Part shown: piece after piece, positions 27,786 to 36,435 of the stretch
Layout of the letters: each line of letters opens with the position of its first letter
Numbering within the stretch: position 1 is the stretch's first letter
Source: Sciscionella marina DSM 45152
Lineage (GTDB): Bacteria > Actinomycetota > Actinomycetes > Mycobacteriales > Pseudonocardiaceae
Length of the DNA stretch: 64,000 nt
Assembly: GCF_000379465.1 (NCBI RefSeq)
Contig: NZ_KB905392.1
Location: 248,001 to 312,000, forward strand
Reading direction: 5' to 3'
The notes under the pieces: model-generated
What the model saw: the letters and a program-made list of their open reading frames with translations, nothing else
Database searches by the model: none
Told to the model about the DNA's origin: nothing
Position numbers and translations under genes: made by a program

Positions 27786-28700
27786 CTAGTACTCGCCGTC
27801 GACCAGGTTGCCCGGTTGGAGCCCCGCTGCGAACCGCCCGATCTCGGCGGCCGCGACGCGCCAGGCCCGGACCTGTCCTCCGGTGACGCTGCCTCCGACG
27901 TGCGGGGTGAGCACGAGGTTCGGCGCGGACCAGAGCGCATGGCCCTCGGGCAGCGGCTCCGGATCGGTCACGTCCAGGGCCGCGCGCAGGCGTCCGGCGT
28001 TGAGCTCGGCCAAGAGTGCCTCGGTCCGCACCACGGGCCCGCGCGCGGCGTTCACCAGCACCGCGCCGTCCGGCATGGCCGCGAGGAACTTCGCGTCCAC
28101 CATCCCGCGGGTCGCCGAGGTCAGCGGCACCACGAGCACCGTGACCTCGTGCACGGGTAGCAGCCCTGGCAGTTCGTCCACCCCGTGCACGCCGTCCCGT
28201 GCCCGGGTGCCGACGAGCGTGGCGTGCGCGTCGAAGGCCTCGAACCGGCGCCGCAGCTGCTCCCCCAGATCACCGGCCCCGACCACGAGCACCCGCTTGT
28301 CCATCAGGGTCTCGGTGTAGTGCTGGTCCCACACCCGGCGCGCCCGGTCGGCGGCGAACGGCTCCAGCTCCCGGTAGATCGAGAGCAGCGTGGCGAACAC
28401 CCATTCCGCGGTCGCCCCGCCGTGCGCACCGCGGCAGGTGGACAGCGCCACCCCCTGCGGGACCAGGCCGGTCCAGTTCTCCGCGCCCGCGCTGAGCAGC
28501 TGGATCAGGCGCAGCCGCGGCAGCTCCGCGAACATCTCGGACACCTTCGGCCCGGCGAGGAACGGCGGCACGAGCACCTGCGCCTCGCGCATGTGGTCCT
28601 CGAGTGGTTCACCGGGCTCGTAGCGCACCGGGTTGACCCCGTCGACCTCGGCGAGCGCGGCGCGCCCTTCCTCGTTGGGCACCAATACCGTGATCGTCAC
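27786..28700 (-). CDS. D-isomer-specific 2-hydroxyacid dehydrogenase
   Basis: 304 residues from GTG 28700 (VTITVLVPNEEGRAAL); the longer frame would run into the divergent lipoprotein gene. NAD-binding Rossmann motif VLVVGAGDLGEQLRRRF near residue 137; catalytic Arg in LVNAARGPVVRTEAL, Glu in DVTDPEPLPEGHALW and His in LTPHVGGSV. Reduces or oxidises a 2-keto/2-hydroxy acid such as glyoxylate or hydroxypyruvate. Substrate not determinable. Confidence 0.9.
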   Translation of the reverse strand: MTITVLVPNEEGRAALAEVDGVNPVRYEPGEPLEDHMREAQVLVPPFLAGPKVSEMFAELPRLRLIQLLSAGAENWTGLVPQGVALSTCRGAHGGATAEWVFATLLSIYRELEPFAADRARRVWDQHYTETLMDKRVLVVGAGDLGEQLRRRFEAFDAHATLVGTRARDGVHGVDELPGLLPVHEVTVLVVPLTSATRGMVDAKFLAAMPDGAVLVNAARGPVVRTEALLAELNAGRLRAALDVTDPEPLPEGHALWSAPNLVLTPHVGGSVTGGQVRAWRVAAAEIGRFAAGLQPGNLVDGEY

Positions 28701-28770
28701 GCTGTCACGGTAACCAGCCGGGGAATCCGTTTCGGCGGGAGTGCTCACACGACGGTCACGACCGGGTTTG

Positions 28771-28783
28771 TAGCCTGCTGGGG
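28771..28783 (+). promoter_or_regulatory. Putative leaderless promoter of the sugar dehydrogenase lipoprotein
   Basis: TAGCCT (28771-28776) followed by six bases and GTG 28783, with no ribosome binding site. This is the same spacing as at the other leaderless candidates in this window. Confidence 0.4.
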
Positions 28784-29973
28784 TGATGTCGCTTTCGGGG
28801 AGGAGCACGCGGCGGGCTCGCACGGCGCTCGCCGCCGCCATGGTGTCCGGCGCCGTCGTGCTGACCGGGTGCGCCGATTTCTCCAAACAGGCCTCACCCG
28901 GTCACTACACCGCGGCACCGAGCCTCAACGCGGAGCAGCCGCCACAGCCCGAAGGGCCCGGCGAGAGCGGGACCGGTGGCGGCTCCCCCAGTTCGCAGAC
29001 CTCGGTGCCGCCCCCGCAGGGGTGCACCGACTTCCACGAGAACGTCATCGGCACCTGTCTGGGCGCCGTGTCCGCGGTCGCCGCCCTGCCCGGGAACGCC
29101 CAACAGCCCAGCGCCCTCGCCGCGGAACGGTCCACCGGGCGGATCCTGCAGGTGTCCAAGGGAACCCCGCCGACCCAGCTGGCGAAGCTGGACGTGGACG
29201 CCACGGGCGGCGGAGTCACCGGCCTTGCCCTCTCCCCGCATTACGACGAAGATCAGCTGATCTACGCCTATGTGACCACCGCGACCGGGAACCAGGTAGT
29301 GCGGTTCGCCGCGGGGCAGGCACCCAAACCGATCCTGACCGGTATCCCGAAGGGCGCGAAGGACAACGGCGGATCGCTGGCGCTCGATCACAAGGGCGCG
29401 CTGCTCGTCGCGACCGGGGACGCCGGGAACGCATCCGCGGCGAACAACCCGAAGTCCTTGGCCGGCAAGGTGCTGCGCATCGACGGCGACGGCAAACCCG
29501 CCCCGGGTAACCCCGATCCACACTCCCCCGTGCTGGCCTCCGGAGTGCACGCCCCCGGCGGGGTGTGCGCCACCCTCGACGGCTCCGCCAGCTATGTCAC
29601 CGACCAGGGCGGGGCACGTGACCAGCTGTTCCACGTCGCACCCGGCAAACTGCGCGAACCGACCTGGAGCTGGCCGGACAAGCCCGGGGTGGCCGGCTGC
29701 AGCGCCACGGCCAAACTCGTCACGGTCAACGCCACCAAGGCCGGCAATATGCAGGGCATCGCACTCAACACGGACGGCTCGGTGAACGGCCAGCCTCAGG
29801 TCGGCGTGGCGGGGAAGGACGGGTTCGGCAAGCTGTCCGGTATGGATGTGCTCGGCGAGGGCATCGTCGTGGTGGGCACCGCCAACAAGGAGCCCGGCGG
29901 GAAGCCTGTTTCCAGTGACGACCGGGTGTTCATCATCCAGCCCCAGGCCGGTGGCGGAACCGGAAAGGACTGA
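28783..29973 (+). CDS. Lipoprotein PQQ-type glucose/sorbosone dehydrogenase
   Basis: 396 residues. Basic signal sequence and lipobox VVLTGC (Cys near residue 30), then a 60-residue Pro/Gly/Ser-rich linker and a six-bladed beta-propeller of the YliI/aldose sugar dehydrogenase type (TGLALSPHYDEDQLIYAYVTT, GSLALDHKGALLVATGDAG, AGKVLRIDGDGKP). Exported and membrane-anchored; probably oxidises sugars if PQQ is available. A second, shorter relative follows zur at 42968. A cytosine deaminase gene begins seven bases after its stop. Confidence 0.88.
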   Translation: MMSLSGRSTRRARTALAAAMVSGAVVLTGCADFSKQASPGHYTAAPSLNAEQPPQPEGPGESGTGGGSPSSQTSVPPPQGCTDFHENVIGTCLGAVSAVAALPGNAQQPSALAAERSTGRILQVSKGTPPTQLAKLDVDATGGGVTGLALSPHYDEDQLIYAYVTTATGNQVVRFAAGQAPKPILTGIPKGAKDNGGSLALDHKGALLVATGDAGNASAANNPKSLAGKVLRIDGDGKPAPGNPDPHSPVLASGVHAPGGVCATLDGSASYVTDQGGARDQLFHVAPGKLREPTWSWPDKPGVAGCSATAKLVTVNATKAGNMQGIALNTDGSVNGQPQVGVAGKDGFGKLSGMDVLGEGIVVVGTANKEPGGKPVSSDDRVFIIQPQAGGGTGKD

Positions 29974-29980
29974 ATCTCCC

Positions 29981-30445
29981 ATGCGGGACGAGGAACTGCT
30001 CGAGTACGCGCTCGGCGAGGCACGCACCGGTCTCGGTGAGGGTGGTGTGCCCATCGGCGCCGCGCTGGTGCTCGGCGACACCGTGGTGGCCACCGGGCGC
30101 AACCGGCGAGTGCAGCTGGGCAGCACGATCCGGCACGGCGAGACCGACTGCCTGGAGAACGCGGGCCGGCTCCCGGCGCGCGATTACGCGAAGGCCACGA
30201 TGGTCACCACGCTGTCCCCGTGCCACATGTGCACCGGGGCGATGCTGCTCTACGGGATCCCGCGGGTGGTCATCGGCGAGAACACGACCTTCCGCGGACC
30301 GGAGCATTCGCTGCGCGAGTCCGGGGTGGAGCTCGTCGTGCTCGACTCGGCCGAGTGCCGCACGTTGATGGACCGGTTCATCCAGGATTTCCCTGCGGTG
30401 TGGGCCGAGGACATCGGGGCCGAGGACTTCGAAGAACCGGGCTGA
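29981..30445 (+). CDS. Yeast-type cytosine deaminase
   Basis: 154 residues from ATG 29981. Deaminase zinc site: HGETDCLENAGR (His-Glu) and TTLSPCHMCTGAMLLYGIP (Cys-Cys). IPRVVIGEN and the C-terminal WAEDIG closely resemble yeast Fcy1 rather than the amidohydrolase CodA of enterics. Would deaminate cytosine to uracil in pyrimidine salvage. Transcribed behind the sugar dehydrogenase. Its last 196 bases lie opposite the 3' end of the convergent DNA glycosylase frame. Confidence 0.88.
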   Translation: MRDEELLEYALGEARTGLGEGGVPIGAALVLGDTVVATGRNRRVQLGSTIRHGETDCLENAGRLPARDYAKATMVTTLSPCHMCTGAMLLYGIPRVVIGENTTFRGPEHSLRESGVELVVLDSAECRTLMDRFIQDFPAVWAEDIGAEDFEEPG

Positions 30446-31356
30446 TCCTCCACCTCCTCGGCCGGGGTGCCGGCTTCGGTTCCGTAGACACGCCACAACC
30501 AGGAGATCCATCCGCGCAGCGGCGCCCAGGTGGCCGCGATACCGGCGAGCACAGCGGGATCCGCGGGTAACCCGTATTCGCGCGCCATCGTCTCGTGCAG
30601 CCGCGTGTCGTGCAGCGGGAAGACATCGGCCACCCCGGCACCACGCAGCAGGATCTGCTCGGCGAAGAACGGGCCGATGCCGGGCAGTTCACGCAGCATT
30701 TCGATGGCCTGCCGGGGTTTGCGGGCCCGCAACGTCTTACCGGAGAGCCTGCCCTCCAGCGCGGCCCGGGCCACCGCGCGCAACCGCTCGTCCTTCACCA
30801 CCGACATCCCGGGCAGCTCCGGAGCACCGATCAGCTGACGGGGCGTGGGAAACGCGGTGATCCGCCGCCCGTCGATATCCACCGCGGTACCGCACCATTC
30901 CGCGATGCGCCGGGTGAGCGCACGGGCCTGGAGGGCCCGAATCCGGTGCCCGATGATCATCGAGCACGCGGCCTCGTAGGGCGAGGGGAACCGGACCGGC
31001 CGCGCACCCGCGTGCCTGCCGAGCAACCCGGCCAGCACCGGGTCCCGCGCGGCGATCCCAGCCAGCGCGGAACCGTCCTCCTCCACCGCGAGCACCCGTT
31101 CGACCTGGATGCGCACCAGTCCAGCGGGTGCCGCACTCTGTACCGAGCCGAGCAGCGTCCCCTCACCTTCCCGCTGCCAGAAGCGCACCACGGCCAGCCG
31201 CCAGTCGTCGTCGACCGGGAACGCGAGCCGGAAGACCCCGTCACCGCCGTCCGCATGGCCCGCGGGCGTGGACTCCCTGAGCGTGGCGTCCCGAAGAAAA
31301 CGCAGGCTCGCGCTCAGCCGGAACGGGCCCCTCGGTGCGATCGTGAACTGCTCCAT
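30250..31356 (-). CDS. DNA-3-methyladenine glycosylase (AlkA-like, HhH-GPD)
   Basis: 368 residues to the first in-frame stop. N-terminal AlkA-type beta domain (residues 1-120), HhH-GPD fold with LPGIGPFFAEQILLRG near residue 230 and catalytic Asp in VFPLHDTRLHE. Removes alkylated purines. The recognisable domain ends near residue 300 (WISWLWRVYGTEAG). The remaining 65 or so residues are coded by the strand opposite the cytosine deaminase gene and look like non-homologous Ser/Arg-rich read-through. Either the tail is genuine or a stop has been lost; no frameshift is evident within the domain. Confidence 0.85.
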   Translation of the reverse strand: MEQFTIAPRGPFRLSASLRFLRDATLRESTPAGHADGGDGVFRLAFPVDDDWRLAVVRFWQREGEGTLLGSVQSAAPAGLVRIQVERVLAVEEDGSALAGIAARDPVLAGLLGRHAGARPVRFPSPYEAACSMIIGHRIRALQARALTRRIAEWCGTAVDIDGRRITAFPTPRQLIGAPELPGMSVVKDERLRAVARAALEGRLSGKTLRARKPRQAIEMLRELPGIGPFFAEQILLRGAGVADVFPLHDTRLHETMAREYGLPADPAVLAGIAATWAPLRGWISWLWRVYGTEAGTPAEEVEDQPGSSKSSAPMSSAHTAGKSWMNRSINVRHSAESSTTSSTPDSRSECSGPRKVVFSPMTTRGIP

Positions 31357-31441
31357 ATCTTCTCACCCCAGTGTGCGCCGAACGTTCATCCGATGAGCGA
31401 GACGATACGAGAAAGCACCGACAACTCCGGAGCGCCGGACG

Positions 31442-32059
31442 CTACGCGGAACCGATGTCGTCCGCGGAGGTCCTGGTCAGCCGGTAATAAAGCAGCGCGG
31501 CGGTCTCCCGCACGATGTAGCGGATCTCGGTGGACCGCTGCTGCACGACCGGGCCACCGTGCGTCGGTGAGACATCAGCGCTGATCCCCGCGTCCCGGGC
31601 CATGGTGCGGGACCGCAGCGAATGCCAGGGGTCGCTCACCAGCACCGCGCTCGACCGGCCCTGATCGTGCAGATGTTTGCCCGCCGCGACCAGACTCATC
31701 AGGGTGTCATTGCCCTCGCCGACGGGCACCAGCGCCGAGCGGGGCACCCCCTGCTCGGCGAGATACTTGGTGCCCGCCTGCGCCTCGGTGTACGCGTCCC
31801 CCGGCTGCTTGCCGCCCACCGTCATGATCTCGGCAGCGACACCCTGCTCGTAGAGCATCTTGGCGTGTTCGAGCCGCGCCTGCAGGATCGGTTTCGGCAC
31901 CCCGTTGACCTGAGTCGAGCCGAGCACGATGATCGCGTCCACCTTGTCGCGCTCGTCCGCGCGCGCCACCTGCCACACCCGCAGTGCGGTGCCACCGACG
32001 AGCAGCACGGCGAGCAGCACCACCGCGCCGAGGATCCTGGACAACCACCGTGCAACCAC
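31442..32059 (-). CDS. YdcF/SanA-like DUF218 membrane protein
   Basis: 205 residues from GTG 32059, which has GAGG five bases upstream; a GTG at 32095 would add 12 residues. One N-terminal membrane helix (LGAVVLLAVLLVGGTALRVW), then a DUF218 domain with AIIVLGSTQVNG, VPVGEGNDTLMSL and VLVSDPWHSLRS. The family is linked to cell-envelope integrity and vancomycin resistance (SanA) and may bind nucleotide-sugars. Lies downstream of the response regulator gene, same strand. Confidence 0.83.
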   Translation of the reverse strand: MVARWLSRILGAVVLLAVLLVGGTALRVWQVARADERDKVDAIIVLGSTQVNGVPKPILQARLEHAKMLYEQGVAAEIMTVGGKQPGDAYTEAQAGTKYLAEQGVPRSALVPVGEGNDTLMSLVAAGKHLHDQGRSSAVLVSDPWHSLRSRTMARDAGISADVSPTHGGPVVQQRSTEIRYIVRETAALLYYRLTRTSADDIGSA

Positions 32060-32129
32060 GTCCTCATCGTGGCAGAACCGATTCCGGAACCTCACACACC
32101 GTGCCGGGTGTGTCCGTCACAACAGGTTG

Positions 32130-32735
32130 CTACAGCCAACCGTTCTCGTCGGCGAGCCGCACCGCCTCGGCGCGGGTGCGCGCCCCCGTCTTGCCGATCG
32201 CCGAGGACAGGTGATTGCGCACGGTGCCCTCGGTGAGGAACAGCGCCTTGGCGATGTCCGCGACGGTTCCGCCGTCGCGGGCCGTGGCGAGCACATCCCG
32301 CTCCCGTTCGGTCAGCGGGCTCGTTCCGGTCGCGAGCGATTCGGCGGCCAGGGCCGGATCCACCACCCGCAGCCCCCGATCCACCCGGCGCACCGCGTCG
32401 ATCAGCTGCTCCGGCGGTGAGTCCTTCACCACGAACCCCGCCGCGCCCGCGGACATCGCCCTGGACAGGTAGCCGGGCCTGCCGAAGGTGGTGCAGATGA
32501 TCACCTTCACCGAGGGCAGCTGCCCGCGCAGTTCACCGGCAACGGTGAGCCCGTCCTTGCCCGGCATCTGCACATCCAGCAGCACCACATCCGGCTCGTG
32601 CTCCTTCGCCGCGGGAACGACATCGTCCCCGGTACCCACCTCACCGACGACCTCGATATCCGGTTCCATGCGCAGCACCGTGGCCAGCGCGCCGCGCACC
32701 ATCGCCTGGTCGTCGGCCAGCAGTACCGTGATCAT
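32130..32735 (-). CDS. NarL/LuxR-family response regulator
   Basis: 201 residues. Receiver domain with acidic pair LLADDQAMV, phosphorylated Asp in DVVLLDVQMPG near residue 54 and Lys in FVVKDSPPEQL; C-terminal LuxR HTH TERERDVLATARDGGTVADIAKALFLTEGTVRNHLSS. Partner of the adjacent histidine kinase (four-base ATGA overlap). Probably controls the ABC exporter genes that precede it in the same run. Confidence 0.95.
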   Translation of the reverse strand: MITVLLADDQAMVRGALATVLRMEPDIEVVGEVGTGDDVVPAAKEHEPDVVLLDVQMPGKDGLTVAGELRGQLPSVKVIICTTFGRPGYLSRAMSAGAAGFVVKDSPPEQLIDAVRRVDRGLRVVDPALAAESLATGTSPLTERERDVLATARDGGTVADIAKALFLTEGTVRNHLSSAIGKTGARTRAEAVRLADENGWL

Positions 32736-33922
32736 CCCGCCTCCTCGAGCCTGGCCTCCGCGGGAACCGAGGCGAGTACCTGGAATCCGTCGGTGGCACG
32801 CATGGTGGTGAGCTCCCCGCCGACCGCGGCCAGCCGTTCGCGCAGCCCACGCAGCCCGTTGCCGTCACCGGCCCCGTTCTGTTCGGTGCCCTCCTTGCCA
32901 TTGTCCGTGATCCGCACCCAGCGTCTGCCGAGCCGGACCTCACAGCGGTCCGCCTTGGAATGCCGGATCACGTTGGTGACCGCCTCGCGCACCACATAGC
33001 CGAACACCTCCTGCAGCTTCGGGTCCACATCGTCCACCGCATGCGGCAGGTCCGGGTCGATCCGGGCCGCCTGCAGGGACATCCGCGCCCCGGCGATCTC
33101 CGCGGGCAGCGAGGCGGTGCGGTAGTTCGACACGGTCGCCCGGATGTCGGCCAGCGCCTGCCGGGCGAGCTCCTCCACGTCCCGGACCTCCGCGGTGGCC
33201 TGGTACTCGCCCTCGCCGCCCTCCTCGCGTTCGAGCATCCGGCGGGCCAGCCCGGCCTTGACGGTGATCGTGGTGAGACTGTGCCCGAGGATGTCGTGCA
33301 GATCCCTGGCGAGCCGCTCGCGCTCCTCGGCGACCGCGAGCTCCTTGATCTCCTCCTGTGCGGCACGCAACCGGCCGACGGTGAAGGCCAGCATCATGAA
33401 GCCGCTCATGCCGAACCCGAGGCCGAGCATCGCGCCGACCTCGCCCCACTCGATCCCGTTCCCGGCCAGGGTCATCGTGAGGATCATCGCCAGGACCGTG
33501 CCGATCGCCAGCAGCCTGCTGTAGCGCACCGGCCACAGCATGACCGCGATGAGCACCGGGTAGACCAGGTACATGAGGTTGTCCAGGGACCCAGTGAACA
33601 CCGCGGGCAGCACCGCGAAGGGAAACATCGCGAACACCAGGAACACCCGCGACCGGTGCGAGCCGTACAACCCCAAGGTCCCCGCATAGCCGTACAAGGC
33701 GAACAGCACCGTGAGGGCGGCATAGCTCAGGACGGCCACCGGGAACGGATGCTCGATCCCGATGTCCTTGCCCATGAAGTAACCGAACGGGATCCAGAAC
33801 CACACCCCGAGCCGCCGCCCGTCGAGGAACCGGAGCTTACGTCCCCTTGAGGCGTGCTGCAGCGACCAGTCGGGCCATTGGTCCGTCTGGTACTCGTAGA
33901 CATCCTTCTCCTGTCGGGGCAC
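32732..33922 (-). CDS. DesK/NarX-class sensor histidine kinase
   Basis: 396 residues from GTG 33922. About five or six membrane helices in the N-terminal half with little extracytoplasmic loop, a short coiled linker (LRAAQEEIKELAVAEERERLARDLHDILGHSLTTI), HisKA_3 dimerisation domain with the phospho-His in DLHDILGHS, and an HATPase domain with VREAVTNVIRHSKAD and GDGNGLRGLRERL. Intramembrane-sensing kinases of this kind detect envelope or lipid stress and often control an adjacent ABC exporter, as here. Confidence 0.93.
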   Translation of the reverse strand: MPRQEKDVYEYQTDQWPDWSLQHASRGRKLRFLDGRRLGVWFWIPFGYFMGKDIGIEHPFPVAVLSYAALTVLFALYGYAGTLGLYGSHRSRVFLVFAMFPFAVLPAVFTGSLDNLMYLVYPVLIAVMLWPVRYSRLLAIGTVLAMILTMTLAGNGIEWGEVGAMLGLGFGMSGFMMLAFTVGRLRAAQEEIKELAVAEERERLARDLHDILGHSLTTITVKAGLARRMLEREEGGEGEYQATAEVRDVEELARQALADIRATVSNYRTASLPAEIAGARMSLQAARIDPDLPHAVDDVDPKLQEVFGYVVREAVTNVIRHSKADRCEVRLGRRWVRITDNGKEGTEQNGAGDGNGLRGLRERLAAVGGELTTMRATDGFQVLASVPAEARLEEAG

Positions 33923-33962
33923 GCCGCCAAGGGTACGACGGGCCCCGACAGGAGGCCGGGTC

Positions 33963-34694
33963 TCACCCGCGGGCGGCATCGCGGCGGTAGCGCAGCATCA
34001 CCAGCGCACCGAGCACGATCGCCCATGCGGCGAGCACTCCGGCGGCCGCCCCCAGATTCGCGGAACCATGGCCGACCGCGCCGTGCCCGATATCGGCCAT
34101 CCAGTAGCTCGGCAGGGCCTTGGCGACCTGGCCGAGCCAATGCGGGAAGATCGCGATCGGGATCCACAGCCCGCCCAGGAAACCGCACAGCAGCATCGGG
34201 ACCATGGTGAACACCGGGATGGTGTCCGGCGTGGCCAGCTGCCCGATCAGCAGGCCGAGCACGGCGAACGGGATGGCGGACAGCCACACCCCGAGCACCA
34301 GCTGCACCCAGCCGCCCGCGGAGAGGCTCGCCCCGTCGATCCCGCCGACGATCGAGACCAGCAGCACCGGGATCAGCCCGACGAGCATGCCCACGATTCC
34401 TTTGCCGAGCAGGTACTGCACCGGAGTGAGCGGGGTGAGCCGGAGCTGGCGCTGCCAGCCGACCGCCCGTTCCTGTGCGGTGCGCGCCCCGGTGAACATC
34501 GTGCCCATCATCGCGCCGAACGCGGCCATACTGGACATCAACGCGGTCTTGGCATTGATCCCGCCGACCTCTCCCGAACCCCAGATCCCGGAGAAGATGA
34601 AGTAGTACAGCACCGGCATGCCGACGGTGAACACCAGCGCCCGCGGTGAGCGCAGCGCCCTGCGGGTTTCGAGGGCCAGATAGGTCAGGTTCAC
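33963..34694 (-). CDS. ABC-2-type exporter permease
   Basis: 243 residues with six hydrophobic segments typical of ABC-2 permeases (LVFTVGMPVLYYFIFSGIW at the N-terminus, CGFLGGLWIPIAIFPHWLGQVAKALPSYWM near residue 185). Pairs with the ATPase gene upstream (ATGA overlap at 34691-34694). The exported substrate is unknown; such pairs next to LuxR-type two-component systems commonly export antibiotics, peptides or lipids. Confidence 0.9.
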   Translation of the reverse strand: MNLTYLALETRRALRSPRALVFTVGMPVLYYFIFSGIWGSGEVGGINAKTALMSSMAAFGAMMGTMFTGARTAQERAVGWQRQLRLTPLTPVQYLLGKGIVGMLVGLIPVLLVSIVGGIDGASLSAGGWVQLVLGVWLSAIPFAVLGLLIGQLATPDTIPVFTMVPMLLCGFLGGLWIPIAIFPHWLGQVAKALPSYWMADIGHGAVGHGSANLGAAAGVLAAWAIVLGALVMLRYRRDAARG

Positions 34695-35608
34695 GCCGTC
34701 TCCTCCTCGGTGGTCAGTGCGAGAAAGGCTTCCTCGAGGCCGACCGCGTTGATCTCGATGTCGTGGGCATTGCCGAAGCGCGCGAGCAGTTCGCGGATCG
34801 CCAGGTCCGAATCGGCACAGGCCAGTTCGGCCCGGTCGCCGCGCAGGCTCGCCGCGCTCACCCCGCGTAACGCGGCGAGCTGGCCCTCGTCCGCACCGGG
34901 CACGACCGCCTTGATGGTGCGCCCGGAAGCGGCCGAACGGACCTCGGCGACCGAACCGTCCGCGACCACCCGCCCGGAGCGCATCAGCACCACCCGGTCG
35001 GCGAATTCCTCGGCCTCGTCCAGGTAGTGGGTAGCGAACAGCACGGTCTTGCCGGCCGCGGTGAACTCGTGCATCGAGCGCCAGAATTCGCGGCGGGTGC
35101 CCACATCCATGGCCGCGGTCGGTTCATCGAGCACGAGCAGGTCCGGATCGCAGACCAGCGCGACCGCGAACCGCACCCGCTGCTTCTGGCCCCCGGAGAG
35201 CTTGGTGCAGCGGCGGTCGGCCAGCTCGGCGACTCCGGCCCGGCGCAGCGCCTCCTCGACCGGCATCGGGTGCCGGTGCAGCGAATGCACCAGCCGCACC
35301 GTCTCGGCGACCGTGGCGTCCTCGAGCAGCGAGCCCTCCTGCAGCATCGCGCCGATCAGGCCCTCGGCGACCGCCTTTCCCGGTTTCCTCCCGAAAACCG
35401 AGACCTCCCCAGTGTCCGGTGTGGACAGTCCGAGCAGCATGTCCACCGTCGTCGATTTGCCCGCCCCGTTCGGCCCGAGCAGCGCGACCACCTCACCGGG
35501 CGCGATCAGCAGATCGACCTGTTGGACCGCCTGCACCTCCCCGTACTTCTTGGCGAGGCCGTCCAGGCTGATCGCGGCCCCGCGCACTGTGTCCGTCTTC
35601 GTTCGCAT
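34691..35608 (-). CDS. ABC exporter ATP-binding protein
   Basis: 305 residues from ATG 35608; the longer open frame is upstream noise. Walker A LLGPNGAGKST near residue 44, signature KLSGGQKQRVRFA, Walker B LLVLDEPTAAMD, H-loop FATHYLDEAEE. DrrA/CcmA class with a C-terminal extension. First gene of the run ATPase - permease - kinase - regulator. A candidate operator lies about 50 bases upstream. Confidence 0.95.
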   Translation of the reverse strand: MRTKTDTVRGAAISLDGLAKKYGEVQAVQQVDLLIAPGEVVALLGPNGAGKSTTVDMLLGLSTPDTGEVSVFGRKPGKAVAEGLIGAMLQEGSLLEDATVAETVRLVHSLHRHPMPVEEALRRAGVAELADRRCTKLSGGQKQRVRFAVALVCDPDLLVLDEPTAAMDVGTRREFWRSMHEFTAAGKTVLFATHYLDEAEEFADRVVLMRSGRVVADGSVAEVRSAASGRTIKAVVPGADEGQLAALRGVSAASLRGDRAELACADSDLAIRELLARFGNAHDIEINAVGLEEAFLALTTEEETA

Positions 35609-35654
35609 ACCCCGATCCTGGCCGCGAACCGCGCGCGAGCCCGCTACCACGCGT

Positions 35655-35679
35655 CATGACCGCACCATGACAACTGTCA
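35655..35679. promoter_or_regulatory. Candidate response-regulator operator upstream of the ABC operon
   Basis: CATGAC occurs at 35655-35660 and 35666-35671, one helical turn apart. The second copy runs into a perfect inverted repeat TGACA-AC-TGTCA (35668-35679). Located between the divergent ABC operon and peptidase E gene. Binding by the local NarL-type regulator is inference. Confidence 0.45.
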
Positions 35680-35706
35680 GGGGCGGCGATACGGCAGGAT
35701 GAGGGG

Positions 35707-36435
35707 GTGAGCGCAGCGACACCGACCATCCTGGCGACCTCGGGCGGGTACCGGCTCGGGAACCGCATCCCCCTGGAGTTCAACAAACTGATCCAGTACG
35801 CCGTCGAACTCGCCGGGGTCGAGGGACGCGCGCCGAAACTGTGCCACATCGGCACTGCGATGGGCGATCAGGACGCCTTCCACGCCCGGTTCGACGCCGC
35901 GGGCAGGCACGCGGGATTCGGCACGAGCCACCTGAACCTGTTCCCGATGCCCCCGGTCACCGATATTCGCGGCTTCCTGCTCGATCAGGACGTGATCTGG
36001 GTCAACGGCGGCTCGGTCGCGAACCTGCTCGCGGTGTGGCGGGTGCACGGACTCGGCGAGATCCTGCACGAGGTGTGGCAGTCCGGGATCGTGCTCGCCG
36101 GGGTCTCGGCCGGATCGATCTGCTGGCACACGGGCGGTGCCACGGATTCCTTCGGGCCCGAGCTCCGGGTGGTCACCGATGGGCTCGGTTTCCTGCCCTA
36201 CGGCAACGGGGTGCACTACGACACCGAGGAATTGCGCCGTCCCACCGTGCAGCGCGCGGTGGGATCCGGGCAGCTGCCGCTGACCTACTGCACCGACGAC
36301 GGGGCCGGGCTGCTCTACCGGGGCACCGAACTGGCCGAGGCGGTCTCCGAGCGAGCCGGCGGCGGTGCGTACGTGGTGCGCACGGACGGTTCGGGCGCCG
36401 TCACCGAGGACGCCCTCACGGTGCGACGGTTATAG
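35707..36435 (+). CDS. Peptidase E (S51) family protein
   Basis: 242 residues from GTG 35707. Class I glutamine amidotransferase-like fold with VSAGSICWH (nucleophile Ser in GVSAGS near residue 138), preceded by VWVNGGSVANLL-type sequence IWVNGGSVANLLAVW, and YGNGVHYD carrying the His. Aspartyl dipeptidase or cyanophycinase-like peptidase, cytoplasmic. CAGGAT at 35696-35701 stands five bases before the GTG, so a leaderless transcript is possible. Its stop overlaps the end of the convergent GNAT gene by six bases. Confidence 0.87.
   Translation: MSAATPTILATSGGYRLGNRIPLEFNKLIQYAVELAGVEGRAPKLCHIGTAMGDQDAFHARFDAAGRHAGFGTSHLNLFPMPPVTDIRGFLLDQDVIWVNGGSVANLLAVWRVHGLGEILHEVWQSGIVLAGVSAGSICWHTGGATDSFGPELRVVTDGLGFLPYGNGVHYDTEELRRPTVQRAVGSGQLPLTYCTDDGAGLLYRGTELAEAVSERAGGGAYVVRTDGSGAVTEDALTVRRL

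Noticed and set aside
36430-36435. Peptidase E and GNAT end overlap as a sign of sequence error
   Set aside because: A six-base convergent overlap is ordinary, and both proteins have normal C-termini.
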